This document shows, piece after piece, positions 54,122 through 61,791 of a stretch of DNA of 64,000 bases. The stretch comes from Psychroserpens sp. Its GTDB lineage: Bacteria; Bacteroidota; Bacteroidia; Flavobacteriales; Flavobacteriaceae. The stretch is from contig JAEPNY010000002.1 in assembly GCA_017643165.1 (NCBI GenBank), forward strand, positions 810,979-874,978, read 5' to 3'. The position numbers were made by a program, and so were the translations under genes. The notes under the pieces are model-generated. The model was not told where the DNA came from, made no database searches, and was given only the letters and a program-made list of their open reading frames with translations. Position 1 is the stretch's first letter; the number at the start of each line of letters is the position of its first letter.

Positions 54122-54892
54122 ATGAAAACATATCTCTTAGATATTATTCCGAAAATAAAACGTTACAGTAAAAATTTGGATGAATTGACTAACCTCACAA
54201 ATCAAAATTGGGTTGCTGTAGATGATATTCCACATAGAAAAAAAGTTTTTATTTTCGATGCATCAGGTGAACTTTTCATATACGAAAAAGGTATTGAAGT
54301 AGAATCAGGTAGTTGGAGATTAGTTAACCAATCTCTTATTCTAAAACTTCAAAGTGGTGGGTATTTACTTAAAAATAGTTTTAATGATGGAAATGTGCTA
54401 TTATTGAAATTGGACAGTACAGATGGGTATGTGTTATTTGTTAATGAAACAAAATATAATAAGGAGTTTAATAATGTTAATGATGTAAATAATTTTTTGA
54501 CAAGTAATTACTTAAATAAAGACAATTTAAGAACAAAACATAAGACAAAAAAAGAGTTCTTTATTACAAAAACTAAAGTTACAGAAAATCCAATAATTGA
54601 TTTTGAAAAACCATTCAATATTAATGACTTTACCAATTTGAAAAAAGACATTAAGACTATAAAAGATATTTTAAATCAAATAGATAAGGAGTGTGCTGTG
54701 GATATAATAATTAGCTTCACTCGTGACCATACAATAAAGTCTGAGTGGATTAAAAGTAATCCTACTGTAAATAACTTAGTAACCAAGAAAAAAATCCCTC
54801 TGAATTTAATGGAATATATATTTAATAAAAGTAGAAATTACCCAGGATTTAGAAACGATTTTGAGAATTATATAAGAGAACAACTGAAATAA
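54122..54892 (+). CDS. cassette 4: hypothetical protein
   Basis: 256 aa, soluble, without signal peptide. The N-half is beta-rich (NWVAVDDIPHRKKVFIFDASGELFIYEKGIEVESGSW ... LLKNSFNDGNVLLLKLDS). The C-half is charged and helical (FNINDFTNLKKDIKTIKDILNQID). No motif recognised. Ends 3 nt before its left core. Confidence 0.68.
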   Translation: MKTYLLDIIPKIKRYSKNLDELTNLTNQNWVAVDDIPHRKKVFIFDASGELFIYEKGIEVESGSWRLVNQSLILKLQSGGYLLKNSFNDGNVLLLKLDSTDGYVLFVNETKYNKEFNNVNDVNNFLTSNYLNKDNLRTKHKTKKEFFITKTKVTENPIIDFEKPFNINDFTNLKKDIKTIKDILNQIDKECAVDIIISFTRDHTIKSEWIKSNPTVNNLVTKKKIPLNLMEYIFNKSRNYPGFRNDFENYIREQLK

Positions 54893-54895
54893 CGA

Positions 54896-55029
54896 AATGC
54901 CAACACCGCATATAAAAAATAGCGATTTTGGTTCTTAAACAAAAGATAAACAATAAAAATTAGGTCAGTTATAAACCGAAAAATTAGCACTTGAAAATCC
55001 GCTACTTTTCATATACAAGACCGTTAGGC
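54896..55029 (+). repeat. attC-like site 4 (134 bp, subfamily B)
   Basis: Core AATGCCAAC (54896-54904) matches the start of cassette 4. Arms GCATATAAAAAATAGCG (54908-54924) and CGCTACTTTTCATATAC (55000-55016); right core GTTAGGC at 55023. Spacers ACC and AAGACC. Contains GGTCAGT at 54963 and AAACCGAAAA. Confidence 0.88.
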
Positions 55030-55046
55030 AAAATACTCTAATCAAG

Positions 55047-55625
55047 ATGATCAAAAAATTACTACTTATTCTTCTTGTAATCTTTATGAATTCATGTTCG
55101 AGAAAACTGATTACAAATTTTAATGGCGATGATTCTCCAATAGGAATAATAAATAAAGAGATTAAAGCAGGAAATGTAAATCAAAATACTCCAATCTACT
55201 TGGAAAATGAACTGATTACATTAGAAGATTTGCAGCAAATCAATACATTTAAATCAAGTGACTTCACCTCAATTAGAGTTCTAAGTAAAGAACAAGCTAC
55301 TGAAAAAATTGATCCTAAAATCAATCGAAAAATAATTCAATTAATTCCATTTAAAGATGAACAATTTGATGTTGAGTTTTATCAAGGAATAACGAATGAT
55401 TTTATCTTAGATATAATTAAGCGATCAAAAGAGAGCGGACAAATCAGGCTTTATCCAATTTTAGTTCTGAACGGTAAACCTCTGCAAGGAAACGATATTA
55501 GGAATAAAATAAATAGCATTAATAAAAAACAGATTCAAGAAATTATTGTCTTAAAAAAACAAGCTGCTTATTCAGTTTATGGAATTAGAGCTTTAAACGG
55601 TGTTTTAGTAATTACCACCAAATGA
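55047..55625 (+). CDS. cassette 5: lipoprotein with TonB plug-like C-terminus
   Basis: 192 aa. Lipoprotein signal LLILLVIFMNSC (Cys17). The C-terminal segment IQEIIVLKKQAAYSVYGIRALNGVLVITTK closely resembles the plug domain end of SusC/TonB receptors (YGxRAxNGVIxITTK), but no barrel follows. It may be an isolated plug-fold lipoprotein. Function unknown; only 24 nt separate the core from the ATG. Confidence 0.72.
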   Translation: MIKKLLLILLVIFMNSCSRKLITNFNGDDSPIGIINKEIKAGNVNQNTPIYLENELITLEDLQQINTFKSSDFTSIRVLSKEQATEKIDPKINRKIIQLIPFKDEQFDVEFYQGITNDFILDIIKRSKESGQIRLYPILVLNGKPLQGNDIRNKINSINKKQIQEIIVLKKQAAYSVYGIRALNGVLVITTK

Positions 55626-55633
55626 AGCGTACA

Positions 55634-55768
55634 TTGCCTAACAACGTGTATAGCTCATACCTAGTTGCTTAAAGAAGCTTCAAGAAATTCTAACGAATTT
55701 CCAACACGTGTGAATCTTTTTACTATCTTAACATTGTATGGCACGAGCCATACACGAACACGTTAGCC
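55634..55768 (+). repeat. attC-like site 5 (135 bp)
   Basis: Core TTGCCTAAC (55634-55642) matches the start of cassette 5 (GTTAGGCAA). Arms GTGTATAGCTCATACC (55646-55661) and GGCACGAGCCATACAC (55740-55755); right core GTTAGCC at 55762. Three stem differences, all A.C on top. Confidence 0.88.
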
Positions 55769-55792
55769 TTCATTATAACCAACCATTAACCA

Positions 55793-56542
55793 ATGATAAA
55801 ATTCTTTAGAAAAATTAGACACAAATTACTTAATGAAAATAAATTGAGTAAATATTTGCTTTATGCAGCAGGAGAAATAATACTGGTAATTGTTGGTATC
55901 CTAATAGCATTATCTATCAATACAAAAGTTGAGAATCAAAAACGTCAAGATGAGATTAAAGATTTTTTAAACATCATTAAGAATGATATTTCAAAAACTG
56001 TTGTTGATGTGAAAGAATTAAAGACATATAGGGATTCTTCTAAATATTATTCATATAAATCTTTAGAAATTATTAATAGTAATCTTGAACTAGGTATTCA
56101 AGATATTAGTAAAGTTTTTAGCACCAATTACAACCCTAATGCTAGCAAAAAACTAGTTTATAATAAAAGTGCATTCAATTCTTTAATCAGTTCCGGATTA
56201 ATGACTAAAATAAAAAACCCAAAAATTAGAGATGCCTTAATTAATTATTATGAGGTAGTCGGAGAATTAGAAAAATGGGAAACTACAATGAATGAAGATT
56301 TAAAATATATTAATAGAGAACTATTTTTGGAAGTCGGGATAATCAATCTCTATGATTATTATTCTAATCCAAATGAGATTTTAGACAAGCATCAAATGTG
56401 GTTTAACAAATTCGTTAACAGTCATTTTCTTCATGCATTTCATGCTGGAAACCTAGACGATTTAAAGATTTATAACGGATACTCTAAATTAATAAAAAAA
56501 GGAGAGCAACTCATTGAGTTGATAGAATCAGAATATTATTGA
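55793..56542 (+). CDS. cassette 6: DUF6090 family membrane protein
   Basis: 249 aa. The N-terminus MIKFFRKIRHKLLNENKLSK and helix YLLYAAGEIILVIVGILIALSIN are diagnostic of DUF6090, common in Flavobacteriaceae. It has one membrane helix and a long extracytoplasmic or cytoplasmic helical domain with no known activity. Often present in many chromosomal copies. Confidence 0.85.
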   Translation: MIKFFRKIRHKLLNENKLSKYLLYAAGEIILVIVGILIALSINTKVENQKRQDEIKDFLNIIKNDISKTVVDVKELKTYRDSSKYYSYKSLEIINSNLELGIQDISKVFSTNYNPNASKKLVYNKSAFNSLISSGLMTKIKNPKIRDALINYYEVVGELEKWETTMNEDLKYINRELFLEVGIINLYDYYSNPNEILDKHQMWFNKFVNSHFLHAFHAGNLDDLKIYNGYSKLIKKGEQLIELIESEYY

Positions 56543-56585
56543 GTTAAATTTTTAAGTAGAAAAAATTGAGAGTTTATTATAACGA

Positions 56586-56716
56586 AAGGCTAACAACGTG
56601 TATAGTTCATGCGGTAGCTGGTTAAGCAGAAGAATTTTTCCTACTTTTAATATATGGTTCCCACAGGAATCATCCTGCGGACAATTCCGCACAAACCATA
56701 CACGAACACGTTACAA
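56586..56716 (+). repeat. attC-like site 6 (131 bp)
   Basis: Core AAGGCTAAC (56586-56594) matches cassette 6 start (GTTAGCCTT). Arms GTGTATAGTTCATGCGG (56598-56614) and CCGCACAAACCATACAC (56687-56703); right core at 56710. Shares a TAAGCAGAAGAA loop segment with site 13 and a CTACTTTTAAT motif with sites 2 and 11. Confidence 0.88.
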
Positions 56717-56896
56717 GTCATAACTGCTTTCTCACTCCTTCCCTCTTTATGTGCTCACTCATACTCACAATACGTTAGCAACTTTGCGGCAACGCGTGTT
56801 TACTCAGATGGCGTTATATGCTTACTCATGCTCTCAGTACGTGAGCAAGTTTGCGGCGAAACGTTGTAGTTCGTTAACGCAGTTACAACAGGTAAC
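56711..56896 (+). other. cassette 7 cargo: no gene seen, imperfect direct repeat
   Basis: About 186 bp between two attC-like sites without a convincing gene. The overlapping open frames of 71 and 89 aa run across the attC stems and look artefactual. A roughly 43-bp imperfect direct repeat is present at 56753-56794 and 56820-56863 (GCTCACTCATACTCAC... / GCTTACTCATGCTCTC..., each with an AGCAA-TTTGCGGC block). It could encode a small RNA, carry regulatory sites, or be decayed. Together with sites 6 and 7 it accounts for the 580-base gene-free stretch 56543-57122. Confidence 0.6.
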
Positions 56897-57020
56897 AACG
56901 TGTATAATTCAAGCTCTTTTGTCTCTTAGTTTCAAATCTCTATATTTACGTCAAGTGATTTGCTCTGAATTAATATCCTGCGGATCTAATTCGCTCAAAT
57001 CATACACGAACACGTTGTAA
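56891..57020 (+). repeat. attC-like site 7 (about 130 bp)
   Basis: Core GGTAAC (56891-56896); arms GTGTATAATTCAAGC (56900-56914) and GCTCAAATCATACAC (56993-57007); right core GTTGTAA at 57014. The match between cassette 7 start and its own end is weaker than elsewhere: 13 of 17 positions when CAGTTATGACTTGTAAC is compared with the 3' end. Confidence 0.8.
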
Positions 57021-57122
57021 ACAATTATAAAAACACGATTACTCACTAAAAAGAGCACTTCACTTATTTATACTTTGTTTTAAGTTCTATCTCTCTTTAG
57101 ATTTAACATAAAAATATATCTC

Positions 57123-57590
57123 ATGAAGAAAATTTTCCTCTTACTTATAATCTTGACCTTCAACTCATGTCAAAAAAAAGAAATCACCAAAGCAGACTTA
57201 TCATTTAAACTCATAAGTTTCGGAAGTTTTTATGGTGCTGATGCAAATCAAATCGAGAAATTCGAAAAAATCTTTGATAGTATTCGAAACAATTCAAACG
57301 CCAAAGAAGAAGACAAAAAGCTTACTGATTTCTTTACAAAATTGAAGACTAATGGATTATTTACTTCTCCATATATCAATCTTCGTATTAATTCTGACTC
57401 TACCTTGGTTGCGTACCTATCAGAATCAGATTATAACAAAGTGAAAGGATTTAAACACAGTGACCTAATTAAACGTAATAAAAAAGTGAAATTAGAATTA
57501 GAAATAATTAAAAAAGACACTGGAATCTATTACATTGAAAAAATAATTAGTGTTAATGAAGTGGATGGGCAAACGTATTGGAAAAAATAA
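57123..57590 (+). CDS. cassette 8: hypothetical lipoprotein
   Basis: 155 aa. Lipoprotein signal IFLLLIILTFNSC (Cys16). The remainder is a small charged domain (EKFEKIFDSIRNNSNAKEEDKKLTDFF ... IYYIEKIISVNEVDGQTYW). No motif recognised. The 108-nt leader is longer than in most cassettes. Confidence 0.68.
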   Translation: MKKIFLLLIILTFNSCQKKEITKADLSFKLISFGSFYGADANQIEKFEKIFDSIRNNSNAKEEDKKLTDFFTKLKTNGLFTSPYINLRINSDSTLVAYLSESDYNKVKGFKHSDLIKRNKKVKLELEIIKKDTGIYYIEKIISVNEVDGQTYWKK

Positions 57591-57592
57591 CT

Positions 57593-57719
57593 GTTCACAA
57601 CAACGTCTATAACTCATGGCTTTGAATACACTGAAATTTATTTACCTTTAACTTAAATAAATTCCGTGTAACGCACTCAGCCGAAAAGGCGCCACGAGCC
57701 ATACACGAACACGTTGTGC
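57593..57719 (+). repeat. attC-like site 8 (127 bp)
   Basis: Core TGTTCACAAC (57593-57602) matches cassette 8 start at 9 of 10 positions. Arms GTCTATAACTCATGGC (57606-57621) and GCCACGAGCCATACAC (57691-57706); right core GTTGTGC at 57713. One of the two sites with a C/G transversion in the stem. Confidence 0.86.
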
Positions 57720-57742
57720 CTAATTAAAATCAAAATCGCAGG

Positions 57743-59215
57743 ATGAAAGAAAACAATCGAAATTATATTTTTTTAATACTATTATTCTTCTTTTTAGTTG
57801 CCTGCCAAAATCAATCAAAAAAACCAAATATAAAAACTCTTGTAGGAACAAGTATTTCTGAAGAAACAACAGACAATTTCATCGACACTCAAATGGAATC
57901 GCTTAATATGCCAGCTCTATCTATTGCCATTATTAATGATGGAAAAGTTGTTTATCATAGAGTGAAAGGATATGCGAATAAGGAAAAGAAAATACTAGCT
58001 GATAGTAATTCAATATTTGAAGGAGCATCCATCTCAAAATCTGTTTTTGGCTTTTTTGTAATGACTTTCGTTGAAGATGGAATACTTGACTTAGACAAAC
58101 CTCTTTACGAATACTTGCCAAATCCAGATATAGAAAATGATGAGAGATATAAAAAAATTAACGCTAGAATGGTGCTTTCTCATCGTTCAGGTTTTCCAAA
58201 TTGGCGTTATGATTATCCCGATAAAAAATTATTCATCCAGTTTGAGCCAGGAACTGCATATCATTATTCTGGAGAAGGTTACCAATATTTAGCAGAAGTT
58301 TTAAAACATATTTTAAACACAAATTGGGCAGGTTTAGAAACTGAATTTCAAAAAAGGGTTGCAATTCCATTTAAAATGGAACACACTAAATTTATAAAGG
58401 ATGATTATATAAGAAAACATAAAGTTCAGCCGTATGATAAAAATGGTAAATGGATAGATAAAAACGCTTCTGAATTATGGAAAAGCTATGATACAATTTT
58501 TGTTGCGCCTACAACAATACATTCAGAATCAATTGATTTCTCTAAATGGATGATTGGAATGATGAACGAAAATGGGCTTTCCAAAAAAAGCTTTGAAGAA
58601 CTTTTTAAAACAAATTCGAAAGTTGGGAATGAAGGATTTTTAAATATTGAATACTCATTAGGTTTTAATAAACTTTCAGTCCTTAACCTAAAAACTCTTT
58701 ACCAACACAATGGAAATAATACTGGGTTTTCATCATTTTTTATGTTTGACAAAGAAAAAAAATGGGGTTTAGTATATTTTACTAACTCAAAGTTTGGAGA
58801 TGATTTTGGACAAAAGCTAATTTACAGACATTTAATGACAGGATGGAGCAAAGGAAAACAAATTGCGATTGGACTTGCTTTATTTTTTGCTTCATTACTT
58901 TTAATTATAAATCTAATTCTTGTTCTTTTCAAAAAATCAACTAAAAATATGATTAGAAAGGCTAATTTTAGAATAGGATTAATTGCATTCTTTTGTTGCA
59001 TATCGTCATTAATTTTAATGCTTACTACAAACTATGGAATTGTAAAATATTTATACCTATTAGCAATATTAATTATTTTGTTTTTGAGTTTTAAAATATT
59101 GAGGATGATTGTAAAACATTGGAGTGAAAATAAGAGCAAAAAAATAGAATTAATTTTTCAAACGGTTTTTCTTTTGGGAGTTATTTTTTCAGGACTTGCG
59201 GTTGGAATTTTATAA
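57743..59215 (+). CDS. cassette 9: serine hydrolase (beta-lactamase/PBP fold) lipoprotein with C-terminal membrane helices
   Basis: 490 aa. Signal ending LVAC (Cys21) indicates a lipoprotein. The class C beta-lactamase-like domain carries the catalytic SxxK as ASISKS (Ser96-Lys99), VLSHRSGFPNWRYD, YHYSGEGYQYL (Tyr-Ser-Gly in place of YxN) and a C-terminal block QHNGNNTGFSS. The last 120 residues hold about four hydrophobic helices. Related proteins are esterases or peptidases rather than true beta-lactamases, so resistance cannot be claimed. Largest cargo gene of the array. Confidence 0.83.
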   Translation: MKENNRNYIFLILLFFFLVACQNQSKKPNIKTLVGTSISEETTDNFIDTQMESLNMPALSIAIINDGKVVYHRVKGYANKEKKILADSNSIFEGASISKSVFGFFVMTFVEDGILDLDKPLYEYLPNPDIENDERYKKINARMVLSHRSGFPNWRYDYPDKKLFIQFEPGTAYHYSGEGYQYLAEVLKHILNTNWAGLETEFQKRVAIPFKMEHTKFIKDDYIRKHKVQPYDKNGKWIDKNASELWKSYDTIFVAPTTIHSESIDFSKWMIGMMNENGLSKKSFEELFKTNSKVGNEGFLNIEYSLGFNKLSVLNLKTLYQHNGNNTGFSSFFMFDKEKKWGLVYFTNSKFGDDFGQKLIYRHLMTGWSKGKQIAIGLALFFASLLLIINLILVLFKKSTKNMIRKANFRIGLIAFFCCISSLILMLTTNYGIVKYLYLLAILIILFLSFKILRMIVKHWSENKSKKIELIFQTVFLLGVIFSGLAVGIL

Positions 59216-59223
59216 TAAATAAC

Positions 59224-59357
59224 TAGGCACAACATGGTGTATAAGTAATAGCAGTTTAAGTGATAAAACAAAAGTATAAGCATAAAATAAAGGTCAGTAC
59301 AAAACCGAAAGGATGTGAGTAGAAATCCGCTACTACTCATACACAAGACCGTTGTGC
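59224..59357 (+). repeat. attC-like site 9 (134 bp, subfamily B)
   Basis: Core TAGGCACAAC (59224-59233) is an exact complement of cassette 9 start. Arms GTGTATAAGTAATAGC (59237-59252) and GCTACTACTCATACAC (59329-59344); right core GTTGTGC at 59351. Spacers ATG and AAGACC. Contains GGTCAGT at 59292. Confidence 0.9.
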
Positions 59358-59365
59358 ATAATAAG

Positions 59366-59893
59366 ATGAAGACAGTTCTAATACAAATATTAACACTATT
59401 AATCTTAGTCAGTTGCCAGTCAAAAAAATCGCAATGGTATCTAATTAAGAACTATGACCAAGTTTCAAAATACAAACCTTTTGGATATACTTCTGGATAT
59501 GTAAACCAAAATGCAGACACCATAATTCCTCTAGATAAATATGCAAGATGTTTTACAGACACAGTTAAATATTACGCAATAGTATATGACAAAAAACAAG
59601 GTCTTATAGGAATTGATTTGAATGAAACAAAATTATTCAATGCCGTTTGGAACGGAGAAGGTTCTGAAGTAAAAGAATCTGAAGGAATGATACTGATTGT
59701 TGAAAATAAAAAGTACGGCTTTGCAAATAATAAAGGGGAAATTATAATTGAACCCAAATACAAATGTGCTGAAAGTTTTAAGAACGGAAAAGCTAAAGTT
59801 TCCAATAATTGTTTAGAAAGTGATGATGAATATTTAAAATGGAAGATGAACACTTGGACTTTTATTGACAAAAATGGGAATGAAATAAAATAA
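59366..59893 (+). CDS. cassette 10: WG-repeat lipoprotein
   Basis: 175 aa from MKTVLIQILTLLILVSC (Cys17) at 59366; the frame extends upstream through the attC stem but that part cannot be coding. The body has WG-like repeats: GLIGIDLNETKLFNAVWNGEG, YGFANNKGEIIIEPKYKCAESFKNGKAKV and WTFIDKNGNEIK. Such repeats form small beta-propeller or repeat scaffolds. Function unknown. Start is only 14 nt from the core. Confidence 0.78.
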   Translation: MKTVLIQILTLLILVSCQSKKSQWYLIKNYDQVSKYKPFGYTSGYVNQNADTIIPLDKYARCFTDTVKYYAIVYDKKQGLIGIDLNETKLFNAVWNGEGSEVKESEGMILIVENKKYGFANNKGEIIIEPKYKCAESFKNGKAKVSNNCLESDDEYLKWKMNTWTFIDKNGNEIK

Positions 59894-59894
59894 C

Positions 59895-60030
59895 TATGCA
59901 CAACAATGTATAACCGCAATTACGGCGGATTCGACTACGTCCGAATCCACTCGGAATTGCGAGCGTCAGCGTTAAACCGAAAAACTGTAATTTAAAACCC
60001 GTAACTGACGGTTATACGAGACCGTTGTAA
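59895..60030 (+). repeat. attC-like site 10 (136 bp, subfamily B)
   Basis: Core TATGCACAAC (59895-59904) is an exact complement of cassette 10 start. Arms GTATAACCGCAATTACGG (59908-59925) and CCGTAACTGACGGTTATAC (59999-60017); right core GTTGTAA at 60024. One base bulges out of the right arm, giving a strand-specific extrahelical position. Confidence 0.86.
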
Positions 60031-60037
60031 ATAATTT

Positions 60038-60649
60038 ATGAGTAGAAACATTATAGTTTTATTTATTGCCTTAGTTTTTGTTCGATCAGATGGCTTTTCG
60101 CAGGAATACACTTTCGACAAAAAAGTTACAGGTACATTCTCAACTAAGGTCTTACCTGATAAAACTCTAACTAATTATTTTTCTACAGCTGATGTATCAT
60201 ATCACTTGCAGGTTTATTCTCACTTAGACCGCATTATTGCAAGAATTTTTGATACTAATAATAATCAGTTGCATTACTTCTACTCAAAACCTGATGAACC
60301 AACTAATTTCAAATTTGTTGAGACCATAAAGCTTGAAAATCCGTATGATAATTTTCATGTAAAATTCGATGACAATAAAAAGACTGAAAGCGTAGTAATA
60401 CTTAAAGTATATAACGAGAAGAATAAAAAGGTTGCTAATTACAGTTTAAAAATTGAAGAATGTGATTATAACGGATTTATATTTTTCAAATACATGGCGA
60501 CCGAAATTTTGCTGTTTACTCAAACAACACCTCCATCAAATTTCATTGTATTAGAAGCTGAAGGACGAAACTCAAATGGGAAATCTGTAAAATATAAACT
60601 GAAATCTATAGAGAATGTTCAAATAATTCTTACAGTACCTCAATCATAA
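60038..60649 (+). CDS. cassette 11: hypothetical secreted protein
   Basis: 203 aa. Signal peptide IIVLFIALVFVRSDGFSQ. The mature part is beta-rich (FDKKVTGTFSTKVLPDK ... YNEKNKKVANYSLKIEECDYNGFIFFKYMATEILLFTQ). No family recognised. The ATG is 13 nt after the core, too short for a usual promoter inside the cassette. Confidence 0.68.
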   Translation: MSRNIIVLFIALVFVRSDGFSQEYTFDKKVTGTFSTKVLPDKTLTNYFSTADVSYHLQVYSHLDRIIARIFDTNNNQLHYFYSKPDEPTNFKFVETIKLENPYDNFHVKFDDNKKTESVVILKVYNEKNKKVANYSLKIEECDYNGFIFFKYMATEILLFTQTTPPSNFIVLEAEGRNSNGKSVKYKLKSIENVQIILTVPQS

Positions 60650-60652
60650 ACA

Positions 60653-60785
60653 ATTCACAACAACGTCTATAATTCATGCTCGTTTGTTAAAGCATAAGAA
60701 AAATTCTTACTTTTAATCTCAATCTGATTTACTCGGAAACAACCGCTGGTCGTTTCCGCACAAATCATACACGAACACGTTAGCC
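60653..60785 (+). repeat. attC-like site 11 (133 bp)
   Basis: Core ATTCACAAC (60653-60661) matches cassette 11 start at 8 of 9 positions. Arms GTCTATAATTCATGC (60665-60679) and GCACAAATCATACAC (60758-60772); right core GTTAGCC at 60779. Has the shared TTCTTACTTTTAAT motif. Confidence 0.87.
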
Positions 60786-60821
60786 ACAAGTTACACCAAT
60801 TCGCAAAAACAAATTTAACTA

Positions 60822-61325
60822 ATGAAAAACCTACTGATTTTAGTAATCATATTGACTTTTTTATCTTGTAGCAAAACAACACCTTCTGGATTTTGGTTAA
60901 ATTATGAAACCGACTCAATTACTGAAAAACAAAATGACCAAGGCCCTTTTGGAGGAACATTGATAATAAATTGGATTAATGACAAAGGAGCTGGATTTAA
61001 TATAAAAACAATAACTGAACTTGCTACCAGAAACGACTGGAAACTGATTGACAGTACGGCTTATAAAAAATCAAAATTGACTGATATGACAGAATTCGGA
61101 AATTCGATAATCAATCTTCCTCTTAAAAACTTTAAATCTGAATTAAAGGACTCAAACACTAAACCTTTACCTCGTTGGATAAATAAAGATTTCACCTTGT
61201 ACCGATTTAAAACGAAGTGGCATATTTTTGAATCTGGAACTGATAATTCAACTAGTGAAAATGGTTTTATACTATTAAGTTTTGATAATAAAGCTATGAC
61301 TGTTTATCATTTATGGGGAGAATAA
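60822..61325 (+). CDS. cassette 12, gene a: hypothetical lipoprotein
   Basis: 167 aa. Lipoprotein signal LILVIILTFLSC (Cys16). Mature region SGFWLNYETDSITEKQNDQGPFGGTLIINWINDKGAGFNIKTI and a C-terminal GFILLSFDNKAMTVYHLWGE. No motif recognised. First gene of a two-gene cassette. Confidence 0.66.
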   Translation: MKNLLILVIILTFLSCSKTTPSGFWLNYETDSITEKQNDQGPFGGTLIINWINDKGAGFNIKTITELATRNDWKLIDSTAYKKSKLTDMTEFGNSIINLPLKNFKSELKDSNTKPLPRWINKDFTLYRFKTKWHIFESGTDNSTSENGFILLSFDNKAMTVYHLWGE

Positions 61326-61395
61326 AAAAACATGTACTTCAGATAGCACATTAAATAGTCTATCGTTATTCGATTAAATATTATAAGCACTTAAA

Positions 61396-61641
61396 ATGCG
61401 TAAATTAATAGAGCCTTTACTTTACATATTAGGATTTACCATAGCCGTAAAACTTATCTTCAAACTTAAATATGCACCAATAGTTTTACTTGGAGTTGTT
61501 GCGAATGATATTACTATAATTCAAAGGTTTTATCTTATAGGATTAATATTAATATGGATATTATTAGCTGGTGTAGCTGTACTGATAATAAAAAATGCAA
61601 CAAGAATCGGAATTAAATTTATGGAAAAGAAAATAAAATAA
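61396..61641 (+). CDS. cassette 12, gene b: small membrane protein
   Basis: 81 aa with two hydrophobic helices (LLYILGFTIAVKLIF; LIGLILIWILLAGVAVLIIKN) and basic ends (KNATRIGIKFMEKKIK). Begins 70 nt after gene a and lies 5 nt before the core of site 12. Function unknown. Confidence 0.6.
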   Translation: MRKLIEPLLYILGFTIAVKLIFKLKYAPIVLLGVVANDITIIQRFYLIGLILIWILLAGVAVLIIKNATRIGIKFMEKKIK

Positions 61642-61646
61642 AACCA

Positions 61647-61777
61647 GTGGCTAACAAAGTGTATAGCTCATTGCAGCTGAATTCCTTATCGGAATTCATT
61701 GCAATTTGCTATCTTTCGGTTACGGCGGAAAATCATAGCTCATTTTCCGCAACGAGCCATACACAAACCCGTTATGC
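61647..61777 (+). repeat. attC-like site 12 (131 bp)
   Basis: Core GTGGCTAAC (61647-61655) matches cassette 12 start (GTTAGCCAC). Arms GTGTATAGCTCATTGC (61659-61674) and GCAACGAGCCATACAC (61749-61764); right core GTTATGC at 61771. Contains a GAATTC-containing inner hairpin. Confidence 0.88.
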
Positions 61778-61791
61778 CCAATTAGACCAAA

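Noticed and set aside
56654..56869. 71-aa open frame (MVPTGIILRTIP...) across attC-like site 6 and cassette 7
   Set aside because: It runs through the right stem and core of the attC-like site, has no family resemblance, and its composition follows the palindrome. A gene spanning a recombination core would be destroyed on cassette exchange.
56751..57020. 89-aa open frame over cassette 7 and site 7
   Set aside because: It overlaps the direct repeat and the whole attC-like stem; low-complexity Ser/Tyr/Leu-rich product; probably chance.
57743..59215. True beta-lactamase resistance gene
   Set aside because: SxxK is present but the YxN motif is YSG and the protein has extra C-terminal membrane helices; it fits general serine hydrolases, so no resistance claim is made.
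59315..59365. Upstream extension of the WG-repeat lipoprotein (MSRNPLLLIHKTVVHNK)
   Set aside because: It lies in the attC-like right arm and core of site 9; the lipoprotein signal starts at the ATG at 59366.
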